Shown here in pieces: positions 9,401-17,749 of a stretch of DNA of 64,000 bases (positions within the stretch are counted from its first letter, which is position 1; each line of letters starts with the position of its first letter). Made by a program: the position numbers and the translations under genes. Source of the stretch: Mycolicibacterium iranicum (GTDB taxonomy: Bacteria > Actinomycetota > Actinomycetes > Mycobacteriales > Mycobacteriaceae); assembly GCF_014190915.1 (NCBI RefSeq), contig NZ_JACHVU010000002.1, positions 434,001 to 498,000 of the forward strand, given 5' to 3'. Below the pieces are notes generated by a model. That model ran no database searches. It saw nothing but the letters and a program-made list of their open reading frames with translations, and had not been told where the DNA came from.

Positions 9401-9843
9401 TCCCCGTCCCCGAGCACGAAGCGGCTCGACGAGTCGTTGCGGGATTCCCCGGTCAGCCACTTGAGCACGAGACCCGTCACGGTGCGCCCGGAATCGCTGG
9501 AATACGTGACCGCCACCGCCGACCACGCGGTGCCGTCGCCGCGCAGATACATGACCCGGCTGGTGCCGCCGTCGCTGCGCTGCCCCCACGCACCGCGCAC
9601 GTACTTGTCGACGGTGCGCCTGCCGGCGCTCGAACCCGCGGCGGTGTTGTCGCCGGAGGCGTTGAAGTTGCGCCGGTTGAACGGCAAGAAACCCAGCGAG
9701 ATCGCGTCCAGCAGAGACGATTTGCCGCTGCCGGAGGCGCCGGCGATCAGGGCTCCGCCCTCGCTGAACGGGATGTCGTGATAGCCGTCGAAGACGCCCC
9801 AGTTGATGACCTGCAGCCGGGACAGGTGGAATTGCTCAGTCAA
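6481..9843 (-). CDS. mksB: MksB/JetC-type SMC-like ATPase (condensin subunit)
   Basis: A 1120-residue SMC-like ATPase of the MukB/MksB/JetC class. The Walker A motif GASGSGKS is at residues 35-42. Long charged helical regions suited to coiled coils flank a compact middle segment (about 470-630) that could be the hinge. The ABC signature [10 protein letters not shown] lies at about 990 and Walker [11 protein letters not shown] at about 1030. With MksF and MksE it should form a DNA-loop-extruding ring. Mycobacterium smegmatis has a condensin called MksB and a separate Ept/Wadjet system that blocks plasmids. The start is TTG at 9843, 8 bp inside mksE. No jetD/mksG nuclease gene follows, so plasmid cleavage is not expected from this locus alone. 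Confidence 0.85.
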   Translation of the reverse strand: MTEQFHLSRLQVINWGVFDGYHDIPFSEGGALIAGASGSGKSSLLDAISLGFLPFNRRNFNASGDNTAAGSSAGRRTVDKYVRGAWGQRSDGGTSRVMYLRGDGTAWSAVAVTYSSDSGRTVTGLVLKWLTGESRNDSSSRFVLGDGDLDIEDVCNRWAAGRFDTGVFKDHGWRFTTKVESQYLAQLYATIGIRASDAAQQLLGKAKSLKSVGGLEQFVREFMLDEPESVGRLPEALKQIDPLVEARELLAIAQKKRKILGDIEKIQQRYASESTDLGIIDLVDLPMVRAYTDHVRLAQCPAQIDQLDTTIDQLDNEYEDVTRSLNLAKAEADSLNAQISGSSASIGPLQSQVTAAETESEQISRRRQAYEDLLTAQDITIPDTADEFWNLREKLLGEATELLAKVERHREASTDAEYAQKAARLARDEAAKELKRVEHVGSALPEFALTMRDQICAAVGVDAADLPYIAELMDLRADQTRWRTAVEKVLRGVGLRLMVPDQHWTKVLAFVNDTNMRGRLQLHHVRARLLGAEPVDPEPNTLAGRLFAVDSRHPCAAEAVDVITAAGDHVCVDTPDVFARFRRAVTDTGLYKDSDRLAIKDDRRPLKQSEYLYQGDVSAKINALTVDLAAAEETYQKARRVADDIAAQRQQWRDRAAACKAICEQFPQWSQIDIETADGHADRLREQYELLLADHPDIEALNARADECWSQIQKLMTRRGSIQTRRDDLDERRTRLLELSERLQPGFVSEPLTELLDRYAGQVPVSLELLAPEPHRDALFSAIKKEREQLRESRRRSYDELARILNTFDTTFPDAIPNDSDNFDERVHDYVALCRHIDERELPEAYERMMRLVTEQAPDAILTLHRVAEQEARRISDQIDRVNTGLGAVEFNRGTRLTLRATPRALSAVSELTEIVRAISRRIAEVGLGDKQAILDQYADILRLRNRLASTAPEDKAWTRDALDVRNRFTFDCAEWDVSSEELIRTHSNAGDNSGGEQEKLMAFCLAGALSFNLASPESADNRPVFAQLMLDEAFSKSDPQFAQQALQAFRKFGFQLVIVATVQNATTIQPYIDSVVMVSKTEATGRNARPVATVATRTISEFGELRREMRAGAKVPVGV

Positions 9844-10537
9844 GGTGAACCTCTACCTCCGGTGTCGCACCGTTGAGCAGCAACTCGAACTGCTGCTGCA
9901 ACTCGGTGATCACGCTGGCCGTCATCACGGCGGTGATCACCGGGCTGATCGTGTAGCTGTCCTCGTCGTCGCGGCTCCTGCGCAGGATCTCGAGACCCGT
10001 CAGGCGCGCGATGGCGGCGTCGATCCGTCCTGCGAACGTCACGGCGTCGCGGTCGACGTCGTTGAGCACCCCGGAGAACAGACCGTGCATCTCCTCGCGG
10101 GAGATGAGCACACTCTGCCCGCCCGCGGCGCGCATCATCTGCGCCAGGTGCAGGGCCAGGATCGAGTCGTAGGTGCCGAGCGGTTCACGACGCAGGAGCT
10201 TGACGCCCTTGGCGGACTCATAGCGGGCCTGCTCGATGAACGCCACTCCGTCGCCGTCGAAGCCGCCGTCGACCACGCGCAGCAGTAGGTCGAGTTCGGA
10301 AAGCCGGACCGACAGCGCAGTGCGGTACTCCAGCACCCACGCGTAGATGTCGCTGTCCGCCTCGGCGCTGATGTAGCGGCGGGTCAGCAGGTGCTGCAGC
10401 GCCCAGCAGGCGCGGTCGGGCAGCTCGGAGACGTCGCCGTCGAAACGGGGCCTGCGCTGGTGCGGCGGGCGGGCGTTCTGGTCGACTTCGGGCAGCGCGG
10501 AGAACGCGGCGAAGTCGGCGTCGTGTTCGGTGGTCAC
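9836..10537 (-). CDS. mksE: MksE/JetB-type kite subunit (DUF4194)
   Basis: A 233-residue protein of the DUF4194/MksE family, the small winged-helix 'kite' subunit that binds the kleisin MksF. Typical features are [30 protein letters not shown] at about 45-75 and the C-terminal winged-helix-like part with [10 protein letters not shown] and [23 protein letters not shown]. The GTG start at 10537 overlaps the mksF stop by four bases (GTGA), so translation is probably coupled and stoichiometry fixed. Sits between mksF and mksB in the canonical order. Confidence 0.85.
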   Translation of the reverse strand: MTTEHDADFAAFSALPEVDQNARPPHQRRPRFDGDVSELPDRACWALQHLLTRRYISAEADSDIYAWVLEYRTALSVRLSELDLLLRVVDGGFDGDGVAFIEQARYESAKGVKLLRREPLGTYDSILALHLAQMMRAAGGQSVLISREEMHGLFSGVLNDVDRDAVTFAGRIDAAIARLTGLEILRRSRDDEDSYTISPVITAVMTASVITELQQQFELLLNGATPEVEVHLD

Positions 10538-11988
10538 TGGGTGGCTCCGACGATGGTGGTGATCGGTTCGGTGAAAGTCAGGTCGGGAACCGCGATTTCG
10601 CGGTCCCTGCCGTCGAGCGAGCGGAATCGGACGGTGGTCGACCGCCCCGTCTCGCCCGCGGGTTGTTTGAGGGCCCACGACCACAGCACGATGACGTGGC
10701 CCAGATAGGCGCCCTGGCCGGACCGGCCGAGGAGGTCGACGGCCTGCTGCAGCGACACCGGACCCTGCCGGACCGCGGCGTTGATCATGTCCGACATCGC
10801 CGGCGCGTCGACCTGCGTGGTCAGCGCCGCGAAGCTCGCCAGGTCGACGTCACCGTCGGCCGCCACCGCCGGCTTCGGTGCCGACAGATCACCGATCTTG
10901 AAGCTCAGTGCGCCGACGGAGCTGATCGCGTGGCGGGCCAGCGGGAGTTCGATGTCGAGCCGGGAATCGATCAGGCTCGACCGGAGCAGGTTGCGGGCTG
11001 CGCCGATGGCCTCGTTGAGCTGACGGGCGACGCCGCGGCTCTGCTCCAGCGTGCCGAACGCGGTGAACCGCTTGACCCGCTGGGCGCAGCGCTGCTGGAT
11101 GCGTTCGACCTCGTCGATCTGGTGGCCGACCAGCTCGAAGAAGCCGGCCATGACCTTGCGCAGCGCCGGATCCAATGCGGGCAGCGCGTCGGCGACCGCG
11201 GCCACGTCGGCTTCGAACTCGGCGCGCTGGTCCGGGTCGTTGATCATCCGCAGGAAGGCGCGGTGGCTGTCGCGGCCCTGAGAGTCCCAGGCGGCCTGGT
11301 AGTCGGCGTACATCTGGCGCTGCCGGTCGCGGTAGGCGACATTGCTGTCGATCGGCTCGTCGAGGGCGGCGGTGGCCTGCTCGATCATGGTGCCGTACTG
11401 GCCGATGTCGGTGATGAGGCGTTCCATCTGCAGGGCGATGGCGCGGGCTTCGTCGTAGGCGTCGGTGACGTCGGGTTCGGGGCGGTGCCCGCTGTCGAGT
11501 TCGTCGAGCTCCCGGTGCAGCGCCTCGATCTCGGCTTCGATGCTCTTGCGGATGCGGGCCGGGTCGTTACCCACACGGATCGCGACCTGCTTGAGGCGCG
11601 AGGCGATGCCGTTGATGGAGCCGCCGGTGGCGATGGTGTCCTGACGGCGCATGCCCCGCAGGAAGTCGAGGGCACGCCGGGCGTCCTGGGTCAGGTAACA
11701 GACGTTCTGGTCGCTGCGGGCATCGACGATGCGGTGCAGCCAGCCCTGACTGGCCCAGGACTTGATCAACGCAAGCCCCGGCTGCGGGTCGCCGAGGTCG
11801 TCGAGATCGCGTTCCAGCCGGACGACGAGCGTGCTCTCAGGAGTGACGCCGTCGGCGAGGTGCCGCTCCATCAGCGTCGCGTACAGGCCGAGGTTCGTGG
11901 TGGCGAGCAGTCTGATCGCCCGCGAGCCCTGCAGGTCGCGATTCAGCTCGAGCAGGTCGACGGCCGAAAGCTCTGTTCCGTCGTCCAC
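10534..11988 (-). CDS. mksF: MksF/JetA-type kleisin subunit (DUF3375)
   Basis: A 484-residue DUF3375 protein, the kleisin-like subunit of MksBEF/Wadjet JetABC condensins that bridges the two SMC heads. The N-terminus (DLLELNRDLQGSRAIRLLATTNLGLYATLMERHL) and the long alpha-helical middle (about 140-370) are typical, and length matches the family. The GTG at 11988 was chosen because of the AAGGGGG ribosome-binding site just upstream and because the conserved N-terminus begins there; the longer open frame upstream runs through a repeat and is not coding-like. First gene of the three-gene operon. Confidence 0.85.
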   Translation of the reverse strand: MDDGTELSAVDLLELNRDLQGSRAIRLLATTNLGLYATLMERHLADGVTPESTLVVRLERDLDDLGDPQPGLALIKSWASQGWLHRIVDARSDQNVCYLTQDARRALDFLRGMRRQDTIATGGSINGIASRLKQVAIRVGNDPARIRKSIEAEIEALHRELDELDSGHRPEPDVTDAYDEARAIALQMERLITDIGQYGTMIEQATAALDEPIDSNVAYRDRQRQMYADYQAAWDSQGRDSHRAFLRMINDPDQRAEFEADVAAVADALPALDPALRKVMAGFFELVGHQIDEVERIQQRCAQRVKRFTAFGTLEQSRGVARQLNEAIGAARNLLRSSLIDSRLDIELPLARHAISSVGALSFKIGDLSAPKPAVAADGDVDLASFAALTTQVDAPAMSDMINAAVRQGPVSLQQAVDLLGRSGQGAYLGHVIVLWSWALKQPAGETGRSTTVRFRSLDGRDREIAVPDLTFTEPITTIVGATQ

Positions 11989-12185
11989 CTGCCCCCTTCG
12001 ATCCGTGTCCGTCTGCGTCTCCGGCGGCGCCTGCGCGTCGCCGGAGGCCCCAACATAGGCCACCGCGCGGACTTCTCCGGGGTGGGGGAGGCGAGTGTCG
12101 CGGCCTTTCCTCGCGGGCCTGTGACGCATGTGACCAGCGGGATTGCAGTGCGTCGTGGGGTTTTGCGTGGGCCCGTTCCGGGTCG
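11989..12185. other. mksF upstream region
   Basis: Presumed promoter and leader of the leftward mks operon. It contains an 8-bp inverted repeat (CTCCGGCG at 12019-12026 pairing with 12039-12046) that could fold in the leader and a possible -10 TATGTT on the minus strand near 12053-12058. No coding sequence is seen. The 95-bp duplicated segment starts at its right edge. Confidence 0.4.
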
Positions 12186-12280
12186 TGCTGCGGCGAACAT
12201 CACGACCCTGGATGCACATGGGCGAGTGCGGCCCGGGCGTCGGCGCAGAGCCGCCGGATGACCTCGGCCGCGGGCTCGCT
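12186..12280. repeat. 95-bp direct repeat, left copy (duplicate of nitronate monooxygenase 3' end)
   Basis: Identical over all 95 bp to 14041-14135. Preceded by GGGTC plus one mismatch in both copies, so similarity extends about 6 bp further left. The segment corresponds to the last 26 codons of the nitronate monooxygenase gene, its stop codon and 14 bp beyond it; here it is a detached fragment without the rest of the gene. Together with the right copy it brackets a 1.76-kb segment holding one gene. Confidence 0.95.
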
Positions 12281-12367
12281 TCTTCCGACAGTTTTAGGGA
12301 TTCCCCCGATTCCTCGGCGATGCCCTCCGAATTAACGTCGGCGCAGATCAGCTTACGGAGGGGACCA
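12281..12367 (+). promoter_or_regulatory. Upstream region and ribosome-binding site of the acidic secreted protein
   Basis: 87 bp between the left repeat and the ATG at 12368. The sequence is noticeably more AT-rich than its surroundings (GTTTTAGGGATT, GAATTAACG). A strong GGAGGGG ribosome-binding site ends 4-5 bases before the ATG. No convincing -35/-10 pair can be assigned. Confidence 0.45.
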
Positions 12368-14014
12368 ATGAGCAACGTTGCCGAAATGAAAACGTCCGAG
12401 GCCGGCGGCCGTCACGTTGGACGCGTCGGTGCGCTTGCGCTCGCGTTGGGGGTGGGTTTCGCTGTCGCAACGGCGACATCAACCAGCGCGTGGGCGGAGG
12501 ACGGGAGTGCCGCGGCGGGCCCGTCGGCATCGTCGAGTGGCACGGCCGATGCCGGCGCCGGAACGGGCGACGAATCCTCGGGGTTCGCGGCGCATAGGGA
12601 CGAATCCGAGGACGACGGGGACGATGAGGCCCCCGACGCTGGACTTCTCGACGATGATGTTGAACACCTTGATGACGAAGACGAAAACACTGACGTGCGC
12701 GCGGCGTCGTCGCCGTCGGGTACATCCGACGACACGCACGATGAGGAGCTCGCTGACGATCAGGAACAGGAAGCAGAGCAAGCGGTCACGACTGCGGAGG
12801 ATTTTGGCCCGACGCCGGAACCAGAAGAGTTGCCGGCCGAACCGACTTTCGCGGGATCGGAAATCGTGCCTATCGGCGAGGCCGCTGCAGACCCCGAGGC
12901 ACCGATCGAACCCACCACGCCAGCCACCAACGCGATCCTGCAAACCATGCTCGCCGGATTCAGGCGCGAGGTCAGCGGCGCCAGCCAGGTTTCGAAGGGG
13001 CTCGCAGCCGCGGGCGCCATGGCGCCTACCGCAGTGGGCCTGGTTTCCGAGCGGGTGCCCGAGCCTGGGTCACTGCAGCTGTTCATAGACGAAATCGTTA
13101 GAGACCTCGGTGGTTTCGCATTCGCGTCCGGGATTGGCTACCAGATCAACACCCGCGATACGCCCGAAGGATATACGCAGACTTCGGTGTGGGAAAGGCA
13201 ATGGTGGGACTATCCGGATTCCGACATGTACATCATCACGACTCGCCACGATTGGCCGGAGGGTGCATGGTTCGGCAATGACATCATCACCAAGATCGAA
13301 GTCATCGCACTGAACCAGACGATTACCGCCGAGATCGGCAACTATGGCACCCACCAGATTTCTATGTGGGCCGTTGCCCTTCCCGAGGGCTACTTCCCGA
13401 CCGAGTTCGACAACCCCCTCGACACTGACGGTGACGGGATTCCCGACAGCAAGGATCTCGACGACGACAACGACGGCGTGCCGGATTCAGAGGAGGAAGA
13501 CGACGACGCCGATGACGACGGCACCCCTGACGAAGACGACGAGGACGACGATGGCGACGGCACACCTGACGACGAGGACGACGACGCCGACGGCGATGGT
13601 GAGCACGACGGCGACCAACTGCCGTTCCCGCTCAACCTGTTGATCACGCTCCCCGACGAGAACAATCCCGAATGGGAGGCGGCGTTCGAAAATCTGGTCA
13701 CGACAGTAAGTTTCGTCCCCTTCATCGGCAGCGTGCCAGCCAACGCCTTTGCGTTGCTGATCGATACCGGACAGCTGTTGGGATCGTTGGCAGCCGGTGA
13801 TCTGGACGAGTCTTGGGACGAACTGAAGGACATCACCGGAGACTTCGTCGGGATCTTCATTCCGACCGTTGGCAAGCCCTTAGTGAAGGGGATCTGGAAC
13901 GGACTCAAGAACGTCGCCAACAGGTCCGCCTCGGATCTCGAACACGCCAAAGTTTCCGGCAGGTTCGGGGCGGGTGGCTCGGATTACATCTGGTACTTGG
14001 AACCGAAGGCGTAG
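12368..14014 (+). CDS. Secreted acidic protein with thrombospondin-type-3-like calcium-binding repeats
   Basis: A 548-residue predicted exported protein. Residues about 18-40 form a signal peptide (VGALALALGVGFAVATATST, likely cut after AWA). Residues about 45-190 are acidic and disordered. A globular domain with aromatic-rich sequence (WERQWWDYPDSDMY) covers about 230-345. Residues about 353-415 contain DTDGDGIPDSKDLDDDNDGVPDS-type repeats like calcium-binding thrombospondin type 3 repeats. The C-terminal 130 residues are hydrophobic (FVPFIGSVPANAFALLI, FVGIFIPTVGKPL) and end GRFGAGGSDYIWYLEPKA, recalling pre-toxin segments of polymorphic toxins. Codon choice uses more A/T at third positions than its neighbours. 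It lies antisense between mks and nitronate monooxygenase genes, within 95-bp direct repeats. Function unknown. Confidence 0.75.
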   Translation: MSNVAEMKTSEAGGRHVGRVGALALALGVGFAVATATSTSAWAEDGSAAAGPSASSSGTADAGAGTGDESSGFAAHRDESEDDGDDEAPDAGLLDDDVEHLDDEDENTDVRAASSPSGTSDDTHDEELADDQEQEAEQAVTTAEDFGPTPEPEELPAEPTFAGSEIVPIGEAAADPEAPIEPTTPATNAILQTMLAGFRREVSGASQVSKGLAAAGAMAPTAVGLVSERVPEPGSLQLFIDEIVRDLGGFAFASGIGYQINTRDTPEGYTQTSVWERQWWDYPDSDMYIITTRHDWPEGAWFGNDIITKIEVIALNQTITAEIGNYGTHQISMWAVALPEGYFPTEFDNPLDTDGDGIPDSKDLDDDNDGVPDSEEEDDDADDDGTPDEDDEDDDGDGTPDDEDDDADGDGEHDGDQLPFPLNLLITLPDENNPEWEAAFENLVTTVSFVPFIGSVPANAFALLIDTGQLLGSLAAGDLDESWDELKDITGDFVGIFIPTVGKPLVKGIWNGLKNVANRSASDLEHAKVSGRFGAGGSDYIWYLEPKA

Positions 14015-14040
14015 GCGTCGCGAGCGCGCAGTCAGGGTCT

Positions 14041-14135
14041 TGCTGCGGCGAACATCACGACCCTGGATGCACATGGGCGAGTGCGGCCCGGGCGTCGGCG
14101 CAGAGCCGCCGGATGACCTCGGCCGCGGGCTCGCT
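14041..14135. repeat. 95-bp direct repeat, right copy (native 3' end of nitronate monooxygenase gene)
   Basis: Perfect copy of 12186-12280. Here the sequence is continuous with the rest of the nitronate monooxygenase gene, so this is the original or reconstituted gene end and the left copy is the orphan. Confidence 0.95.
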
Positions 14136-15017
14136 CGCGGTGACGTCGCCGACCCCCTGGCCGGCGTTGACCGGGGCCATCGACACGTCGTCCTCGGCGA
14201 TCGCGCGGCGCAGCGTCTCGCGGGCATCGGCGCCGAGCCGGTCCTCCCGTCCGTCCCAGGCGTCGGTGAACGCGTTGCGCAGCACCCGTTCGGGCAGCGT
14301 GTCCGGCCACGGGTAGCCCAGTGCGACGTCGAACGCCCGCGTGGTCATCGTGTCCTCGGCGCGTGCGGCCAGCATCGCGTCGCGGGCAGGTGCGGCGAGC
14401 AGCGATTCGGTGCAGGGGGCGAACGCGGTGCCGATCCAGGCGCCCGCGGCTCCGGCGGCGAGCACCGCGGCCAGGGCGCGCCCCGACGCGATGCCTCCGG
14501 CCGCGAGCACCGGCACCGAGACGTGGTCGAGGATTTCGGCCAGCAGCGGCAGGGTCGCGATGCTGGGGCGGCCGTGCCCGCCGGCTTCCGCCCCGCGTGC
14601 GACGAGGACCTGCACCCCGGCATCGGCGGCGTCGCGCGCCGCGCCGAGGTCGGCGACCTGGGTGGCGGTGACACAGCCGGCGTCGCGGGCGGGCTGCACC
14701 CACGACCAGTCGTCACCGAAGCTGACGCACAGCAGCGCCGGCCGAGCGTCCAGGGCGACCGTCAGGAGGGTGGGGTCCTGTCGCATCACCCAGTCGACGA
14801 GGCCGATACCGAAGGGCTGCACCAGGTCTGCGGTGTGCGCGAGCTGACCTTGGAGTAGGGCCCCCGATCCGGCGCTGCCGCTGCCGATCATCCCGAGACC
14901 GCCGGCGCGGCTGACCGCCGCTGCGAGCGCACCCCCCGCGGCGCCACCCATCGGTGCGTTGACGATCGGTGCGTCCAGGGCCATCGTCGCCGACCAGGGC
15001 GTCGTGAGCGGGTCCAT
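14055..15017 (-). CDS. Nitronate monooxygenase family flavoprotein
   Basis: A 320-residue FMN-dependent TIM-barrel enzyme of the nitronate monooxygenase/2-nitropropane dioxygenase-like family. It begins with the substrate-side motif APIVNAPMGGAAGG (about 16-29), has the phosphate-binding and catalytic region ARGAEAGGHG at about 140-149 and the FMN phosphate loop AGGIASGRAL near 172. Family members oxidise alkyl nitronates such as propionate 3-nitronate and protect against them. ATG start at 15017 with GGGAGG spaced 4 bp upstream. The 3' end lies inside a 95-bp segment duplicated at 12186-12280. Confidence 0.85.
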   Translation of the reverse strand: MDPLTTPWSATMALDAPIVNAPMGGAAGGALAAAVSRAGGLGMIGSGSAGSGALLQGQLAHTADLVQPFGIGLVDWVMRQDPTLLTVALDARPALLCVSFGDDWSWVQPARDAGCVTATQVADLGAARDAADAGVQVLVARGAEAGGHGRPSIATLPLLAEILDHVSVPVLAAGGIASGRALAAVLAAGAAGAWIGTAFAPCTESLLAAPARDAMLAARAEDTMTTRAFDVALGYPWPDTLPERVLRNAFTDAWDGREDRLGADARETLRRAIAEDDVSMAPVNAGQGVGDVTASEPAAEVIRRLCADARAALAHVHPGS

Positions 15018-15063
15018 CTCGCCTCCCGCCGGTCATTATCGCCGTCCGTGCCAGGATGAGGGC

Positions 15064-15813
15064 ATGACGGTCGTCTTAGTCCATGGCAATCCCGAGACCG
15101 AGGCGATCTGGGGGCCGCTCGTCGCGGTCCTCGGACGCGACGACGTGGTGCGGCTGTCCCCGCCCGGGTTCGGCGCGCCGCTGCCCGACGGCTTCGGCGC
15201 GACTTTCCTCGAATACCGGGACTGGCTCGAGAGCGAGCTGGAGAAGCTCGACGGGCCGATCGACCTCGTCGGCCACGACTGGGGCGGTGGCCACGTCGTC
15301 AACGCGGTCATGCACCGGCCCGAGCTCGTCCGCAGCTGGGCGACCGACGTCATCGGCCTCTTCGACCCGGACTACGTCTGGCACGACATGGCACAGGTGT
15401 GGCAGACACCGGGCGCCGGCGAGGAACTCATCGAGAACATGATGGGCGGTGGGCTACCCGCCCGCACCGAACTCATGGCTTCCCTTGGCATTCCGGAGGA
15501 CATCGCCGCAGCCGTCGCCGAGCACCAGAACGACGATATGGGACGGGCGATCCTGGCGCTGTACCGCTCGGCGGCACAGCCCGCGATGGCCGAGGCCGGC
15601 CGCAACCTGGAGGCGCTGGCCGCGCGGCCGGGCCTGTCGGTGCTGGCGACCGAGGATCCCTACGTCGGTGTCAACGACAACCGCCGACGGGCCGCCGACC
15701 GGGCGGGCGCCCGCACCACGGTGCTGGAGGGTCTCGGACACTGGTGGATGGTGCAGGACCCGCAGCGGGGTGCTGCGGCGCTGACGGAGTTCTGGCAGAC
15801 GCTGGACGCCTGA
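15064..15813 (+). CDS. Alpha/beta-fold hydrolase (aspartate-nucleophile type)
   Basis: A 249-residue alpha/beta hydrolase. HGNPETEAIW near the N-terminus supplies the oxyanion-hole HG(N)P, and the nucleophile elbow is GHDWGG with Asp72, the form found in epoxide hydrolases and haloalkane dehalogenases rather than serine esterases. The catalytic histidine is in EGLGHWWMVQDP near residue 227. It starts at ATG 15064, divergent from the nitronate monooxygenase gene with 46 bp between starts. Substrate unknown. Confidence 0.8.
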   Translation: MTVVLVHGNPETEAIWGPLVAVLGRDDVVRLSPPGFGAPLPDGFGATFLEYRDWLESELEKLDGPIDLVGHDWGGGHVVNAVMHRPELVRSWATDVIGLFDPDYVWHDMAQVWQTPGAGEELIENMMGGGLPARTELMASLGIPEDIAAAVAEHQNDDMGRAILALYRSAAQPAMAEAGRNLEALAARPGLSVLATEDPYVGVNDNRRRAADRAGARTTVLEGLGHWWMVQDPQRGAAALTEFWQTLDA

Positions 15814-15820
15814 AAGAGAC

Positions 15821-16735
15821 TCAGCGCGGCGTGATCCCGATCTTCACATGGGGTCCGTTGGCCTGGGCCTGCCAGGCGGCCTCGGCTTCGTCGAGACCGT
15901 AGCGGACGGTGTCCACCGAGAGACGCTTGTCCGCGGCGAGGCTGGTCAGCTCCTGATAGCCCTGCCGCATCACGCGGGCGGGGAGCAGATTGTTGTTGTG
16001 GCCCACGTGCGTTCGGCCCATCAGACGTGCGAACGGCACCGCGGGTGCGCTGCCGGCGCCCTGGCCGACGGTGATCAGCGTGGCGCCCACCGCGGAAGCC
16101 TCCAGCGCGGCGAGGAACGGCTCCCCGTAGACCAGGTCGACGACGACGTCATAGCCGTTCTGGGTCTCGGCCTTGAGTGCCGCGGCGTCGTCGTCGCCGC
16201 CGAGTTCGACGATGGCGTCCGCCCCGAGATCGCGAGTCTTGTTCAGCGAATCCAGGTGCCGGCCTGCGGCGACGACGCGGCCCGCGCCCAGGATCTTCGC
16301 GGCCTGCACGGCGATGCTGCCGACCACCCCCGTCGCCCCCAGGACGAGCACCGACTGCCCGGAGGAGACGTCGGCGTGGCGGGTGAGCGGAAGCCACGCC
16401 GCCAGACCCGAGATGCCCAGGGCCACGGCCATGTCGTCGTCCACGGTCGCCGGCACGGGGAACGTCCGGTCGGGATCGAAGCGGGCGAGTTCGGCCCAGG
16501 ACCCGAAGGGTGCCATCGGCCAGTTGAAGTACACCCGCGTGCCGTCAACGGTGTAGCCGACGCCCTCCTGACCGACGACCCGCGGCACGTCGCACTCGCC
16601 GGCCTTGCCGGAGGCCAGAGCGAGATCGACGGGGTTGCATCCGGCGAGGCTGACCTGCACCACATCGCGGTCGGGCTCCTCGAAATCCCTGACGGTCGGC
16701 GCCTGCCCGGCCTGTTCCAATACCGCTGCGCGCAT
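15821..16735 (-). CDS. Zinc-independent quinone-oxidoreductase-like MDR dehydrogenase
   Basis: A 304-residue medium-chain dehydrogenase/reductase. The GroES-like N-terminal domain (AGCNPVDLALASGK) lacks the zinc-ligand cysteine pattern, and the NADPH-binding motif is VLVLGATGVVGSIAVQAAK at about 130-148, as in QOR/crotonyl-type reductases. It probably reduces enones or quinones with NADPH. ATG at 16735 with GGGAGGGG upstream. Convergent with the hydrolase gene, 7 bp apart. Confidence 0.85.
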   Translation of the reverse strand: MRAAVLEQAGQAPTVRDFEEPDRDVVQVSLAGCNPVDLALASGKAGECDVPRVVGQEGVGYTVDGTRVYFNWPMAPFGSWAELARFDPDRTFPVPATVDDDMAVALGISGLAAWLPLTRHADVSSGQSVLVLGATGVVGSIAVQAAKILGAGRVVAAGRHLDSLNKTRDLGADAIVELGGDDDAAALKAETQNGYDVVVDLVYGEPFLAALEASAVGATLITVGQGAGSAPAVPFARLMGRTHVGHNNNLLPARVMRQGYQELTSLAADKRLSVDTVRYGLDEAEAAWQAQANGPHVKIGITPR

Positions 16736-16831
16736 GGCGGCCCCTCCCGTTCCTCGGTGACAAACGTGCGGGCTACCCGTGCCGGGGTTGTCGAAACGGA
16801 CACAGGCCCGCCCGTCACCTTCAGATGGCGG

Positions 16832-17692
16832 TCACAGCCCGGCGGCGTCGCGGCGGCACTGCTCGGCGAGCTGCTCCTGCCGGGCGTACAGCAGTCCGAA
16901 GGTGAACCCGTTCTCGCCCGGCGTCGTCCCTGCGGCGGCACCCATCTGCCGAAGCACCGTGCGGGCGACGACCGTGTCCTGCAGGTCGCCCAGCACCGTC
17001 TGAATGTGCTTGTAGCGCTTCTCGATCGCAGTGGTCTTCTTCGTCGGGGAGTGCCACTGGAGGAGTTCGGCCGCGTAGCGCGCCCGCTTGGCCGCCTTGC
17101 GGGCCCGGTGCAGTAGATCGTCCTCGCCGCTTGTCACGGCTTCGGTGAGGCGCTTGTCGGCTTTCTTCCAGGCTCTCTGCGCGCGGGCCTGCAACTTCTT
17201 GCGGGTGCTGCCCGGCCGGATGGGCGGATCGGCCCGCCAGCGCTGCAGCTCGGAGGCCAAATCTCGATAGCGGGGTGACTCCATGGCCTCGGCGACTCTC
17301 TCGCGCGCCGGCTTCTCCAGACCGCGCAGGTCGAGATTGATCCGTGAGCCCACCGGTCCGAGCACCAACTCCTCGGGCAGTTCGTCGAGCGCCGCGCGCA
17401 GCCGCTGCTGCTGCACCTGCGGGTCCCGGACGTCACCGAGCACCCCGGCGAACCACTTGAGTTCGACTTCGAAGGCGTGGGCGGCCTCGGCGTCGAGCAG
17501 CGCCACGAAAACGCGCAGCGTGCTGCGGGTACGCCTGATGGCCACCCGGGTGTCGTGGATCGGATCGGTGCCCTCGCGCAGCGCGGCCAGCCCGTCGAGC
17601 ACCAGCCCGATCTGCTCGCCGAGGTAGCCCCGGAGCGGGGACTTGTGCTGCGCGCTGCGGGTGTCTCCGGTCGACGTCGTCTGAGTACTCAT
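16832..17692 (-). CDS. CHAD domain protein
   Basis: A 286-residue helical protein that is essentially one CHAD domain, a fold that binds inorganic polyphosphate through conserved basic residues. The conserved basic elements are present: IHDTRVAIRRTRSTLRVF (about 44-61), KWFAGVLGDVRDPQV (about 79-93), LLHRARKAAKRARYAAELL (about 197-215) and LGDLQDTVVA (about 239-248). CHAD proteins often sit with polyphosphate enzymes or CYTH triphosphatases; no such partner is adjacent here. Confidence 0.9.
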   Translation of the reverse strand: MSTQTTSTGDTRSAQHKSPLRGYLGEQIGLVLDGLAALREGTDPIHDTRVAIRRTRSTLRVFVALLDAEAAHAFEVELKWFAGVLGDVRDPQVQQQRLRAALDELPEELVLGPVGSRINLDLRGLEKPARERVAEAMESPRYRDLASELQRWRADPPIRPGSTRKKLQARAQRAWKKADKRLTEAVTSGEDDLLHRARKAAKRARYAAELLQWHSPTKKTTAIEKRYKHIQTVLGDLQDTVVARTVLRQMGAAAGTTPGENGFTFGLLYARQEQLAEQCRRDAAGL

Positions 17693-17749
17693 TCGCTATG
17701 AGTACCCGCGGCCGAAGATCAGCATCCGGGGGTCCGGCCGGAAACGCGG

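Noticed and set aside
12186..14135. Insertion sequence or transposon for the repeat-bracketed segment
   Set aside because: No transposase, no terminal inverted repeats, and a 95-bp duplication is far longer than known target-site duplications.
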